Below are positions 49,663 through 58,698 of a stretch of DNA of 64,000 bases, one piece after another (within the stretch, counting starts at the first letter, position 1; every line of letters begins with the position of its first letter). The notes beneath the pieces were generated by a model. That model was not told the DNA's origin, searched no databases, and was given only the letters and a program-made list of their open reading frames with translations. The position numbers and the translations under genes are program-made. Source of the DNA: Methanoregulaceae archaeon UBA467 (GTDB taxonomy: Archaea > Halobacteriota > Methanomicrobia > Methanomicrobiales > Methanospirillaceae); assembly GCA_002503825.1 (NCBI GenBank), contig DASP01000009.1, positions 1 to 64,000 of the forward strand. The letters are read 5' to 3'.

Positions 49663-51120
49663 ATGCCACTGACAAATCTAAAATGCAATAAATGCCTCCC
49701 GGAGCGGGGCGATCATATCTACATCCACGATGCCCAAAACCCTGTCATCCCGGCATGCAACATCAAGACATTACCGGGTGACATGACCGAGCGGGGGTGT
49801 GCGTTTGCCGGTGCCCGGGGTGTTATCGGCGGTCCGATCGTGGATACCATCGACATGGTCCACGCACCGGTCGGCTGTGCCTGGTACACCTGGGGTACCC
49901 GCAGGCACCTGTCGGACCTGTACCCGTATGTAGCTCCCGGACAGCTCGCCAATTCATCGTTTAACCGGCGCTTCTGCGTGGTTACCGACATGAAAGAAGA
50001 GAACGTGGTGTTTGGCGGGGTAAAAAAGTTAAAAGAAAGTTGTTTCGAATCGATACGGCTCTTCCCGGAGGCGAAAGCGGTCATCATATACACCACCTGC
50101 ACTACCGGCCTGATCGGCGACGATGTCCAGGCAGTGGCCCGCCAGGTGGAGAAGGAAACCGGAATTCCCGTTTTTACGGCCGAATCTCCGGGTTGTTCCG
50201 GCGTGAGCCAGTCCAAGGGCCACCACGATTTCAACATCCAGTTCTACCGCCAGATCCGGGCACTACGTGAACGACGGCCGGAACTGGCGATGCAGGAAGA
50301 GGAGAAGACACCCTATGATGTCTGCCTGATCGGTGAATACAACATGGACTGGGACCTCCGGATGATCCGTCCCCTTCTCGAGAGGCTCGGGTTACGGATC
50401 GTCTCGGTATTTACCGGCAACGAACGCATCGAGAACCTGATCAAAATGCCGGACGTCAAAATGAACATCGTCCACTGCCAGCGTTCGGCAGAGTACATTG
50501 CCGATATGGTAAAGGACGGGTATGACATCCCCTTTATCAGGGCGTCCTTCTTCGGGATCGAACAGACGTCCATGGCCCTTCGGAAAGCTGCGGCCCGGTT
50601 CGGTCTCGAAGAAAAGGCGGAAGAGATCATCGCCGAAGAGACCGCACGCATAGAGGATGCACTGGACTTCTACCGCCGGAAACTCAGTGGAAAGAAAGTA
50701 GCCATCTACGTGGGCGGACCGCGCCTGTGGCACTGGATCAAACCCATGGAAGAACTTGGCATGGAGGTGATCATGGGTGCCTGCACCTTCGCTCACGATG
50801 ACGACTACGAAAAGATCAATGAACGGCACAAGGGCGGCATGCTTGTCATCGATGCTCCAAACGAGTTCGAGATCGAGGAAGCCATCATGGACCTTAAACC
50901 GGATCTCTTCCTTACAGGACTCAAAGAGAAATATCTAATCAGGAAGATGGGCATTCCCACCGTAAATTCCCACTCCTATGAGAAAGGACCGTATGCAGGG
51001 TTCGCCGGGTTCATCAACTTTGCCCGGGATATATACCAGGGGATCTATGCCCCGGTCTGGAAATTCCAGGACGGGATCGCAGCACCCGGGAGACTTGCAC
51101 AAGGAGGAGAGGAGAAATGA
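49663..51120 (+). CDS. nifD: Nitrogenase component I alpha subunit (NifD) with Anf/Vnf-like features
   Basis: A 485-residue alpha subunit of the catalytic component. P-cluster cysteines C46 (RGCAFAG), C72 (VGCAWY) and C146 (TTCTTGLIGDD) are present, as are Q183 and H187 (SQSKGHH), the cofactor ligand C272 (VHCQRS) and H437 (NSHSYEKGPY). So the site is catalytically complete. However, GGPRLWHWIK (351-360), RSAEYIA and ARDIYQGIY resemble AnfD/VnfD rather than typical Mo-type NifD, and the length is close to 485. The ATG 49663 has AGGAGGG upstream. It overlaps nifK by four bases; no G subunit gene intervenes, which argues against a true V or Fe-only enzyme. Confidence 0.94.
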   Translation: MPLTNLKCNKCLPERGDHIYIHDAQNPVIPACNIKTLPGDMTERGCAFAGARGVIGGPIVDTIDMVHAPVGCAWYTWGTRRHLSDLYPYVAPGQLANSSFNRRFCVVTDMKEENVVFGGVKKLKESCFESIRLFPEAKAVIIYTTCTTGLIGDDVQAVARQVEKETGIPVFTAESPGCSGVSQSKGHHDFNIQFYRQIRALRERRPELAMQEEEKTPYDVCLIGEYNMDWDLRMIRPLLERLGLRIVSVFTGNERIENLIKMPDVKMNIVHCQRSAEYIADMVKDGYDIPFIRASFFGIEQTSMALRKAAARFGLEEKAEEIIAEETARIEDALDFYRRKLSGKKVAIYVGGPRLWHWIKPMEELGMEVIMGACTFAHDDDYEKINERHKGGMLVIDAPNEFEIEEAIMDLKPDLFLTGLKEKYLIRKMGIPTVNSHSYEKGPYAGFAGFINFARDIYQGIYAPVWKFQDGIAAPGRLAQGGEEK

Positions 51121-52604
51121 GCGATATACTCCCTGAGAGGATCTCAATCGAGGGATACACCCACAAGGATATGACGGTAGAGAAGGTCCCTGCCTCCTGC
51201 GAATTCAGGCCGCGGGACCCTCATCTCGTACCAGCCGCAAACAGGTCGGTCGTTGTCAACCCGAGCCGGACCTGCATGCCTCTGGGCGCCATTTGGGCAG
51301 TCATGGGACTCAACAGGGCTATTCCCTTTGTGCAGGGAGCACAGGGATGCACGACCTATGTCAGGTATACCTTCGCACGGATCTTTCGGGAACCGGGGTC
51401 CGTGGCCACCGCATCGTTTCACGAGGATGCCGCCGTTTTTGGCGGACGACGAAACGTTGTCGACGGGTTACGGAACCTTGTTGTCAGGTACTGGCCGAGC
51501 GTTATCGGCGTTGTCACCACCTGCTCGAGTGAGATTATCGGCGATGACATGGAGAATTTCATCAAAGCCGCAAAGAAAAAGCTCCGCGAGGAGATTGGGG
51601 ATGAAAGGGCAGACGGCATCGAGATCGTCCTGATCAATACGCCGAGTTTTGTCGGGTCCCAGGTTGAAGGGTATAACAGGGCGGCCCAGTCATTCGTCGG
51701 CAGTATCTCCAGGAAGACAGGTAAACCTTCCGGAAAGGTAAACATCATCCCGGGTATGATCTACCCCGGCGATATCAGGGAGATCAAGTATATACTCAGG
51801 GAGATGGGAATCGAGCCCACCGTGCTCTTCGATATCTCTGATACCCTGGATGCCCCGCTCCATCCGCCAAAGAGTCTCCCTTACTATCCGGCCGGCGGGA
51901 CAACCATTGAAGAGATCCGCGGCATGGGCGATGCCACTGCAACCTTCGCCATCCAGACCTCGGCAGGAGAGGCAGGAGCCCGGCTCCTGGAGAAGAAGTG
52001 TGGAGTACAGTACCTCCCGGGACCGATGCCTGTCGGAGTTGCACACACCGACGCATTCGTTACTGCAGTTGCACAGGCAACCGGCAGGGAAATCCCCAGG
52101 TCCGTCATCGACGACCGCGGGCGTCTTGTCGATACCATGGCAGACACCCTCCATTACACCATGATGGGGAAGGTGGCCGTCTTTGGAGACCCGGACACCG
52201 TGATTGGATTAACCAGGTTCGTGTGCGAACTTGGAATGACCCCTGTCGCGGTCATGACCGGGACCGGGACAAAGACATTTGAGGATAACATCAATGCAAT
52301 CCTTGAAGAATACCGGGACATCTTCGTGGAGGAGCCAAAAGTATTCAATAACGGGGACCTCTTCGAGTTCGAAGAGTACCTGAGAGGAGTCAAAAAGCTC
52401 AACCTGATTATCGGCCACTCGAAAGGAGTTGATATTGCAGCCGAATGCGGCGTGCCTCTTATCCGGGCCGGGTTCCCGATCTATGACAGGTTCGGGTACC
52501 AGAAGAAATCGATTGTCGGCTACCGGGGTAGCGAACTGCTGCTCTACGAGATTGTCAATACTATCATGGGTCACCACTATCCGGCCGCACAACTGGAACA
52601 GTAA
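51117..52604 (+). CDS. nifK: Nitrogenase component I beta subunit (NifK)
   Basis: A 495-residue beta subunit. P-cluster ligands are C53 (NPSRTCMPLGA), C78 (GAQGCTTY) and C136 (TTCSSEIIGDD), with S177 in NTPSFVGSQ. Segments such as NIIPGMIYPGDIREIKYILREMGI, TTIEEIRGMGDATATFA and IGHSKGVDIAAECGVPLIRAGFPIYDRFG are typical of the group that includes archaeal and alternative nitrogenases. An N-terminal extension of about 40 residues precedes the core. The start overlaps the nifD stop (ATGA), so D and K are made together. It is the last nif gene in the window; nifE, nifN and nifB do not follow. Confidence 0.95.
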   Translation: MSDILPERISIEGYTHKDMTVEKVPASCEFRPRDPHLVPAANRSVVVNPSRTCMPLGAIWAVMGLNRAIPFVQGAQGCTTYVRYTFARIFREPGSVATASFHEDAAVFGGRRNVVDGLRNLVVRYWPSVIGVVTTCSSEIIGDDMENFIKAAKKKLREEIGDERADGIEIVLINTPSFVGSQVEGYNRAAQSFVGSISRKTGKPSGKVNIIPGMIYPGDIREIKYILREMGIEPTVLFDISDTLDAPLHPPKSLPYYPAGGTTIEEIRGMGDATATFAIQTSAGEAGARLLEKKCGVQYLPGPMPVGVAHTDAFVTAVAQATGREIPRSVIDDRGRLVDTMADTLHYTMMGKVAVFGDPDTVIGLTRFVCELGMTPVAVMTGTGTKTFEDNINAILEEYRDIFVEEPKVFNNGDLFEFEEYLRGVKKLNLIIGHSKGVDIAAECGVPLIRAGFPIYDRFGYQKKSIVGYRGSELLLYEIVNTIMGHHYPAAQLEQ

Positions 52605-52649
52605 GGGATAATTATCCACCACGGAAATGGAGCGGCTGCAGGAATGTTT

Positions 52650-52667
52650 CCCGGATATATATCCGGG
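52650..52667. terminator. Perfect palindrome after nifK
   Basis: CCCGGATATATATCCGGG is an 18-bp perfect palindrome, 46 bases after the nifK stop. It can form a hairpin between nifK and modA and may end or attenuate the nif transcript; only a short GTC follows, with no T-run. Confidence 0.4.
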
Positions 52668-52773
52668 GTCATCCCCCCAATCCCGTCCCTGAAAGCGAAT
52701 GCTGGATTTACCCTTAACGAGGATGGCGATTGTCAATAGCTGAATAAAATTAACAGTTAATCAAAATTAATAA

Positions 52774-52783
52774 TTTATAAATA
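52774..52783 (+). promoter_or_regulatory. TATA-like promoter element of modABC
   Basis: TTTATAAATA lies 43-52 bases before the modA start at 52826 in a very A/T-rich stretch, compatible with an archaeal TATA box and a leader of about 20 bases. It suggests that mod has its own promoter separate from nif. Confidence 0.45.
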
Positions 52784-52825
52784 AAATTCCCGACCCGGTT
52801 ATCTACAAAAATGAAAGGTGAACAA

Positions 52826-53656
52826 ATGAAACAGATTTCATATATCGCATGTACTTGTGCACTATTACTGATCGCCGGCCTTCTGGTGGCCGGCTGCACA
52901 GATTCCGTTGCATCGTCGGGTACTCCTGGCACCACCCTGACCGTATTTGCTGCCGCATCGCTGACCGGGGCATTTACCGATATCGGAAACACCTATGAAA
53001 AACAGCATCCTGAGTTGAAGGTCGACCTGGCCTTTGACGGAACGCAGGCCCTCCGCACCCAGATCGAACAGGGTGCTTCCCCTGATGTCTTTGTCTCGGC
53101 CAATACAAAACACATGAATGCTTTAAAGGATGCCGGATTCATGGATAATGAAACGGTCGTGTTCTTCCTGGAGAACGGTATGGCAGTAATTGTCCCGGCC
53201 GACAACCCTGCAGGGATAACCAGTCTGTCCGATCTTGCCAGACCGGGAGTAAAACTGCTCATCGGCACCAAAGATGTGCCCTTTGGTTCCTACACCCGCC
53301 AGGTGCTGGATAAAATGGCGGCAGACCCAGGCTATGGCGAGGCATACAGGACCGCAGTTATGGACAACGTGATCTCCGAGGAGACCGCGGTCAGTACCGT
53401 TGTACCCAAGCTAATGCTCGGTGAAGCGGACGCTGCATTTGTCTACAAGTCTGATGTGAAACCTGAGGACAAGGACAAGATACACCGAATCGAAATCCCG
53501 GCTGAATATAATGTGGTTGCACAATACCCGCTGGGTATCCTTGCCGAATCGTCACAGAAAAGTGCTGCGGAGGCATTCATCAGGTTTGTCACCGGACCGG
53601 ACGGCAGCGCCATACTGACAGAATACGGATTTGACCCGGTCCCGGCAACATCGTAA
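52826..53656 (+). CDS. modA: Molybdate ABC transporter substrate-binding lipoprotein ModA
   Basis: A 276-residue lipoprotein: signal KQISYIACTCALLLIAGLLVAGC with lipobox VAGC, then a periplasmic-binding-protein fold starting TLTVFAAASLTGAFTDIGNTYEKQHPELKVDLAFDGTQALRTQIEQGASPDVFVSA, the ModA/WtpA pattern. Residues S (AASL) and the SPDVFVSA region are those that bind the oxyanion in this family; molybdate or tungstate cannot be separated by sequence. ATG 52826 has AGGTG upstream, better than ATG 52811. It directly precedes modB, so nitrogenase cofactor metal uptake is next to nif. Confidence 0.93.
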   Translation: MKQISYIACTCALLLIAGLLVAGCTDSVASSGTPGTTLTVFAAASLTGAFTDIGNTYEKQHPELKVDLAFDGTQALRTQIEQGASPDVFVSANTKHMNALKDAGFMDNETVVFFLENGMAVIVPADNPAGITSLSDLARPGVKLLIGTKDVPFGSYTRQVLDKMAADPGYGEAYRTAVMDNVISEETAVSTVVPKLMLGEADAAFVYKSDVKPEDKDKIHRIEIPAEYNVVAQYPLGILAESSQKSAAEAFIRFVTGPDGSAILTEYGFDPVPATS

Positions 53657-53666
53657 GGTGAACCGG

Positions 53667-54467
53667 ATGAACCTGTGGACACGGTCTGGCGAGAGGACCC
53701 TTCTTATCCTCCTCGCCCCCCTTGTCATACTTTTCCTGCTCTTTCTTACCATACCCGTAGCCTCGCTCTTCCTGCGCATCACCCATGGGGCCTTCATAGC
53801 ATCCCTCGCAAACCCGGTCGTCATTGACGCACTGCTCCTCTCCCTGGGTACTGCTGTTGTAAGCACAGGGATTGTAATTCTTATGGGAACCCCGCTCTCG
53901 TATCTCAACGCCCGTACGTCTTACCGAGGGAAAGAGATCGTCGATACTCTCACCGATCTGCCCATCGTGATGCCCCCGGCAGTCGCGGGTATCGCCCTGC
54001 TGATGGCCTTCGGCCGGCGGGGAGTCATCGGAGAGTACCTGAACGCGTTCGGCATCCAGATCGCCTTCACTACCTTTGCGGTCATCCTTGCGCAGGTCTT
54101 CGTCGCCTCCCCGTTCTATATCAGGCAGGCACGGGCCAGCTTCGAGGCGGTGGACCGGACCTACGAGGAAGCAGCACGGACTCTGGGTGCAGGATGGCTC
54201 AGGGTGTTTTTCCGGGTCACCGTCCCTGTCGCCTGGGCAGGTCTCGTGTCCGGGGCTATCCTCACATTTGCCCGTGCACTCGGCGAATTCGGTGCCACGA
54301 TCATGTTCGCAGGCAACTTCCAGGGCAGGACACAGACCATGCCACTCGCCATCTACACCACCATGCAGGGAGATCTCAATGACGCCATCAGCCTGGCCAT
54401 TATCCTCGTGGTCATCTCTTTCGCGGTGATCCTCATGGTCAAATACATTACACGGAGGCCGATCTGA
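53667..54467 (+). CDS. modB: Molybdate ABC transporter permease ModB
   Basis: A 266-residue membrane permease with about six segments (TLLILLAPLVILFLLFLTIPVASLFL, ALLLSLGTAVVSTGIVILMG, DLPIVMPPAVAGIALLMAFG) and the EAA-type loop EEAARTLGAGWLRVFFRVTVPVAWAGLVSGAILTFARALGEFGATIMFAGNFQGRTQTMPLAIY, which is diagnostic of ModB/CysW-type permeases. ATG 53667 with AAGGTG upstream; the earlier frame is a shadow. Its stop overlaps the modC start (TGATG at 54465-54469). Confidence 0.93.
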   Translation: MNLWTRSGERTLLILLAPLVILFLLFLTIPVASLFLRITHGAFIASLANPVVIDALLLSLGTAVVSTGIVILMGTPLSYLNARTSYRGKEIVDTLTDLPIVMPPAVAGIALLMAFGRRGVIGEYLNAFGIQIAFTTFAVILAQVFVASPFYIRQARASFEAVDRTYEEAARTLGAGWLRVFFRVTVPVAWAGLVSGAILTFARALGEFGATIMFAGNFQGRTQTMPLAIYTTMQGDLNDAISLAIILVVISFAVILMVKYITRRPI

Positions 54468-55210
54468 TGCTTAACGTCAGTGCAGGGAAACAGCTCAGGG
54501 ATTTCAAGCTGGATGTCTCGCTTTCGGTCCGGAAGGGTGAGATTACGGTCCTGATCGGAGAGAACGGAGCAGGAAAATCGACTGTCCTGAACCTGATCTC
54601 CGGTCTCCTCTTCCCTGACCACGGGGAGATAACACTTGGCAAACGGGTGCTGTTTTCAGGTTCCGGCCGGATCAACATCCCACCGGAATGCAGAAATATC
54701 GGCCACCTCTTCCAGTCGTACGCACTGTTTCCGCACCTCTCGGTCTTTGAGAATGTAGCCTTCGGCCTCAGGTGCCGGAAGCTGCCAAAAGACGCGATTG
54801 CCTCACGGGTACGGGAATACCTGGTTGAGATGGAGCTGGAATCCCTTTCCGGAGAGCAGGTCGGCCGTCTTTCCGGCGGACAGCGGCAACGGGTGGCGCT
54901 CGCCCGGGCTCTTGTCCTCAGGCCCGATCTCCTGCTGCTCGATGAGCCGCTGGCAGCACTGGATGTGAAATCACAGTCATCCATGAGAAAAGAACTGAAG
55001 CAATCAATCATCGCTGCAGGGATACCGGCGGTCATCGTCACCCATCATTTCCAGGACGCCCTCTTTTTCGGGGACCATGTCTGCCTGCTGGAGAAAGGAA
55101 AGATTGCCCTCCAGGGATCACCGGCGGACCTGATGAAAATGAGAGAGAACACATTCATCAAAAGCTTTTTCTGCCACTGTAATACCTGTGGGAACCGGCA
55201 TGGTGTATGA
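54467..55210 (+). CDS. modC: Molybdate ABC transporter ATP-binding protein ModC
   Basis: A 247-residue ATPase: Walker A GENGAGKST (about 33-41), Q-loop HLFQSYALFPHLSVFENV, signature LSGGQRQRVALARAL (about 139-153), Walker B LLLLDEPLAALD (about 160-171) and switch VIVTHH. The C-terminal TOBE domain of classical ModC is absent, so regulation by molybdate binding at this subunit is unlikely. It ends with a cysteine- and histidine-bearing FCHCNTCGNRH tail. It overlaps modB and closes the mod operon. Confidence 0.92.
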   Translation: MLNVSAGKQLRDFKLDVSLSVRKGEITVLIGENGAGKSTVLNLISGLLFPDHGEITLGKRVLFSGSGRINIPPECRNIGHLFQSYALFPHLSVFENVAFGLRCRKLPKDAIASRVREYLVEMELESLSGEQVGRLSGGQRQRVALARALVLRPDLLLLDEPLAALDVKSQSSMRKELKQSIIAAGIPAVIVTHHFQDALFFGDHVCLLEKGKIALQGSPADLMKMRENTFIKSFFCHCNTCGNRHGV

Positions 55211-55263
55211 ACAGACGATGAAAATCTATGAATTTTATTTTTATCTACATTGAGTTGTGGCCA

Positions 55264-55292
55264 GGTCAAACCTGACCCGGCTTTTATCCGGG
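55264..55292 (+). terminator. Hairpins between modC and the convergent phosphoesterase gene
   Basis: CAGGTCAAACCTG and CCCGGCTTTTATCCGGG can each form a short hairpin in the gap between the converging genes modC and the metallophosphoesterase; either could act as a shared terminator. Confidence 0.4.
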
Positions 55293-55304
55293 CCGGGGTG
55301 CAGG

Positions 55305-56870
55305 TCAGTCCTTCAGCACTATATTATTTTTCTTAATATATTCGCATAGAGGGACACTGACCGGCGGGCTCCCTTTCGCTTTGCAGAAACATTCGATTCT
55401 CTGCTCATTGTCGACCCATCGAAGGCAGCATACACCGTTTTTATCGATATAGACAAAGGTGTCATAGTCTTGCGTATCGTCTTTTTTGTTTTCATTTACC
55501 CATGAACCGGTATTGACGAGGAGACTTACTTTGTCGGTTTTCGTATCAGCTTCGAAATCTGCTGCATGTGTATGGCCAAAGACCAGAACTTTTGATTTAT
55601 ACGCATATTTACTTACATCAAACAGTTTCTCTTCGATTATTTTATCAGGGCTCTTGAATTTGACAGAGATTTTATTATACACTTTTCGTTTCAGATATGC
55701 AAAAAGAGCCGGAATACTGATGACAAGGAGAATGTAGAATGATATGATAAGCGGGATGTAGAAATACCCATAGAACACTTCCGGGAGGAATATCCAGCCA
55801 TACAACAAAAATGCTGCATCTGCAATAAACAAAATCGCGCAAAGTCCTGCAAGCACGGACGAGGAGGGGTGATCACGTTCGGCATATCCGAACAGGAATA
55901 TTCCGTACAGAAATACCAGCGCAAGGATGATTCCACTGAATGCTCCGATAAATGCATTTACCGTGCTGAAGGCGGGTGTAAAAAAAAGCCACAGCAGGAT
56001 GCACGCCATTACCAGATTTGAAAAATGTGATCCCGGGTTCATCTTTTTTGTAACCGATATACAGGCCAGGTCCTGGAAAAAATCCACCGGGTCGAACCGT
56101 CTGCCCAGCGCTTCGCTGATGGTGTAGGTAATCTGTTCCCGGTCGAACTGCTGACCATGGATGAACGCATAACTGGTCCCCCCCGCATCAAGGCCAAGTT
56201 CTCCGTCCTGTGCACGGTGTGCCGGATAGTGCCTTCCGCAGATTTCGAGAGAGCGGGATCCGTTCCACTCAACTTTCAGGCTTTCCGCTTTTTCCCGGCC
56301 TTTTTTATCTTTGGTATGCAGGAGTTTGAAGGTTGATCCGGAGCCGGCCGGCCGTTGTGAATCCGCGGTCCGCCCGGTCCCGGTTCCCGGAGAGGGGTTG
56401 CCAGGAGTATCTGCCGGTCCTTTTTTCATTGCCTGTGCCTCCCTTGCACGTTTCCTGTCGTCATCACGGGATTCGATAAATTCTGCCACATCTTCGTCAT
56501 GATTCCCGGTCACATAGATGACATCGCAGTCCATATCCCGCATTGTTAAAAAGGGGAGAAATGCATCAAGGAACGAACAGTTACGGTCCTGGTTTCGCGA
56601 ATCCCAGAGTTCCAGGATATCCCCGAGCAGGATGATCTTTTCCGGCGGGAACAACCTCTTATTCCTGGCAGGTTCATCAGTTTTCGTCGTGTTTCCCGAC
56701 TGGCAAATAACTGGAACTGATATGAAATCCGTAGAGAGATATTTCAGGAACCTGGTAAACCGCTCTCCTGTTCCGGGATCCTCCATTCCGCCAAGATGCA
56801 GATCGGAAACCACGATGATGCTCCGGTCATCAGGTAGTTTTTCCATCCCGAACAGGGATTCTTTTGACAT
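55305..56870 (-). CDS. Metallophosphoesterase with membrane segments and a GHTH domain
   Basis: A 521-residue protein. The phosphoesterase core is split: SIIVVSDLHLGG (D-x-H), IILLGDILELWD (GD) and VTGNHDED (GNHD) in the first 135 residues, then a charged linker (about 140-180), and at the far C-terminus KVLVFGHTHAADF. Between them lie four hydrophobic segments (about 300-400), which insert the enzyme into the membrane: an unusual insertion between metal motifs. I start at the ATG at 56868-56870, five bases after the stop of the preceding gene; the longer frame overlaps it. The substrate is unknown; the adjacent gene encodes its likely membrane partner. Confidence 0.8.
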   Translation of the reverse strand: MSKESLFGMEKLPDDRSIIVVSDLHLGGMEDPGTGERFTRFLKYLSTDFISVPVICQSGNTTKTDEPARNKRLFPPEKIILLGDILELWDSRNQDRNCSFLDAFLPFLTMRDMDCDVIYVTGNHDEDVAEFIESRDDDRKRAREAQAMKKGPADTPGNPSPGTGTGRTADSQRPAGSGSTFKLLHTKDKKGREKAESLKVEWNGSRSLEICGRHYPAHRAQDGELGLDAGGTSYAFIHGQQFDREQITYTISEALGRRFDPVDFFQDLACISVTKKMNPGSHFSNLVMACILLWLFFTPAFSTVNAFIGAFSGIILALVFLYGIFLFGYAERDHPSSSVLAGLCAILFIADAAFLLYGWIFLPEVFYGYFYIPLIISFYILLVISIPALFAYLKRKVYNKISVKFKSPDKIIEEKLFDVSKYAYKSKVLVFGHTHAADFEADTKTDKVSLLVNTGSWVNENKKDDTQDYDTFVYIDKNGVCCLRWVDNEQRIECFCKAKGSPPVSVPLCEYIKKNNIVLKD

Positions 56871-56874
56871 AGGC

Positions 56875-58260
56875 CTATACCCCCTGTGCACCCGGAGGGC
56901 ATTTGACAACGACATCCATTGATTTTGTTGTCGCCCCGCGGATCTCGACCGTAAACGTCCCTTCTGACTCAAACCTGTAATCAAATACCCCGTAATTCTT
57001 TCCGTTCATATAGCCGGGCATAAAACTCCTCGGCTCGCAGGCCGGCTTGCCGTCTATGTAGAACCCGGCCCGGAATTCGGTCCTGCCCCAGGACGGGGTT
57101 CCCGGCGGCACGGCAAATTCAAAAAAGAAATAATAGCGTTTTTCAGGGATGAAATACCCGATCGGCGGGACCCGGTAACTCTTCTGCGACGGGTCGTCAA
57201 TCCAGATTTCACTGATGATATCGGCAGCTGTCTTCTCGATCCCTTCATGAACCCACGGAGGAGTGCTGACGGAAATCTCTCCACGTGCCGAATTGCCCTC
57301 TGCCGTCACGACAAGGGCATGTCTCCCCGGGGGGACTGTCCCGGGCAGTATAAATTCAATCCTGTCTTCTTCCCAGCGCCGGATATAATCGGGTGACACC
57401 TTTACCTGCCCGATCATGAGCGAATCAGGCGTTGTGCCGAAGCCTGACCCGAGAAGTGTTACGAGCTCCTTCGAACCGGCAGAGCCGGGAATGGTTTCAC
57501 GTATGGCAGGGGAGGGGGCTGTCAGCACGGATTCAGTCGCGGAAGTTCTTTCAGAGGGGTTTATCGGTCCCGCACCACTCTTTTCAAGCGTCCCGGCATA
57601 CGCTGCGCTGCCAAGGTACCCGGCCTGGGAGAGTCCCATCAGGAACAGGAGTGTAGGGTCGATATCGGGCAGCCCGACTGATACTGCTTCGGGACCGGCA
57701 TTGAATACCGTTGTGATGAAAAGCCAGAAATAGATCACCACCGCTGCAAGTGTCCAGAGGAACATCTGGAAGCGGAGGAGACTGGGTTGCCCGTCTTCCT
57801 CGAGCATGGATGCATAGCTGGGTTCCGAATAGGTCTTCCCTTCTGAACGTGTCTTCAGTTTTTTATATTCTGATATTCCCTTGCTTACAATCGGCACTCC
57901 GACACTGATTCCCATAAGAGCCATCAATCCTTCAGGAATCGCATTGGGGGCCTGCGTACTCCCGTCACGCAGTTGCAGAAACCACAGTGTGATGTATAAA
58001 AATGAGATCAGGAGTGTCCACATGAGGAGCTGGAATGTTGACAGGCTCGCATGGCCGTTTTTATCGAGGAGCACACGGAGGAGAATAAAGTGCTTTGGCG
58101 GTACAATGAAATCTTCGGGACTGAGGAATTGTGATGCGGCACGTTGTGCTGCCCGTTTCCTTCCATACCACTGGATAAAATTGGCACAGGCAATAATGAC
58201 CACGATGAGTGCAAACGACAGTCCCATAGCTGTTGCCAGCTGGACGTCAGAGATTGTCAT
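56875..58260 (-). CDS. Membrane protein with duplicated two-helix module and C-terminal beta domains
   Basis: A 461-residue protein. After an N-terminal helix (MGLSFALIVVIIACANFIQWYG) there are two similar modules: LLRVLLDKNGHASLSTFQLLMWTLLISFLYITLWFLQL...LMALMGISVGVPIVSKGISEYK, and SMLEEDGQPSLLRFQMFLWTLAAVVIYFWLFITTVF...LFLMGLSQAGYLGSAAY. The pattern of a short DG..S.. loop, F-x-MxxWTL and a closing hydrophobic helix shows the duplication. The last 230 residues are beta-rich, with an IPT/TIG-like unit (ELVTLLGSGFGTTPDSLMIGQ...PPGRHALVVT) and a jelly-roll-like end. No family is named. It is the first gene of a two-gene unit with the phosphoesterase. Confidence 0.75.
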   Translation of the reverse strand: MTISDVQLATAMGLSFALIVVIIACANFIQWYGRKRAAQRAASQFLSPEDFIVPPKHFILLRVLLDKNGHASLSTFQLLMWTLLISFLYITLWFLQLRDGSTQAPNAIPEGLMALMGISVGVPIVSKGISEYKKLKTRSEGKTYSEPSYASMLEEDGQPSLLRFQMFLWTLAAVVIYFWLFITTVFNAGPEAVSVGLPDIDPTLLFLMGLSQAGYLGSAAYAGTLEKSGAGPINPSERTSATESVLTAPSPAIRETIPGSAGSKELVTLLGSGFGTTPDSLMIGQVKVSPDYIRRWEEDRIEFILPGTVPPGRHALVVTAEGNSARGEISVSTPPWVHEGIEKTAADIISEIWIDDPSQKSYRVPPIGYFIPEKRYYFFFEFAVPPGTPSWGRTEFRAGFYIDGKPACEPRSFMPGYMNGKNYGVFDYRFESEGTFTVEIRGATTKSMDVVVKCPPGAQGV

Positions 58261-58698
58261 TAAGGAGTCTGATACAGTCCATGTTTATAATACTTATTGA
58301 ATATTAGTCTATATATCTAATCTGGGAAATTAATAGGATAAATCCGGGGAATGGCAGGACCGCTGCCCGGGAATGCTGTTGCCGCAGGGTTTCTGCTGCT
58401 GCGCTCACCTTCTGAAATATGGACACGTATGGTGCAGAAAACGAAAATGTATCAAGGGATAACCAGGGGTAAATCTCCGGACTTCAGAAAAACATACCAT
58501 ATCTGTAGATATTATTGAATTTCGCTCATGATATGATCGATATAAGTTAAAAATGAAATTTTTCCATTCGTTATGAAAAGAACTGCCCCCGGATACTCAA
58601 TAGTTATCATTCTGCTTTCCGGAAGGGAATTCGTGCGCCACCCCAGCCAGACATTCAATTTCCTTAAAACATTCTTCTCATCTTCATCCTTATAGATT
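58261..58698. other. Intergenic region, nothing identified
   Basis: 438 bases without a supported gene. It includes the promoter of the membrane protein gene on the minus strand and A/T-rich sequence; I see no repeat or RNA. Confidence 0.4.
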
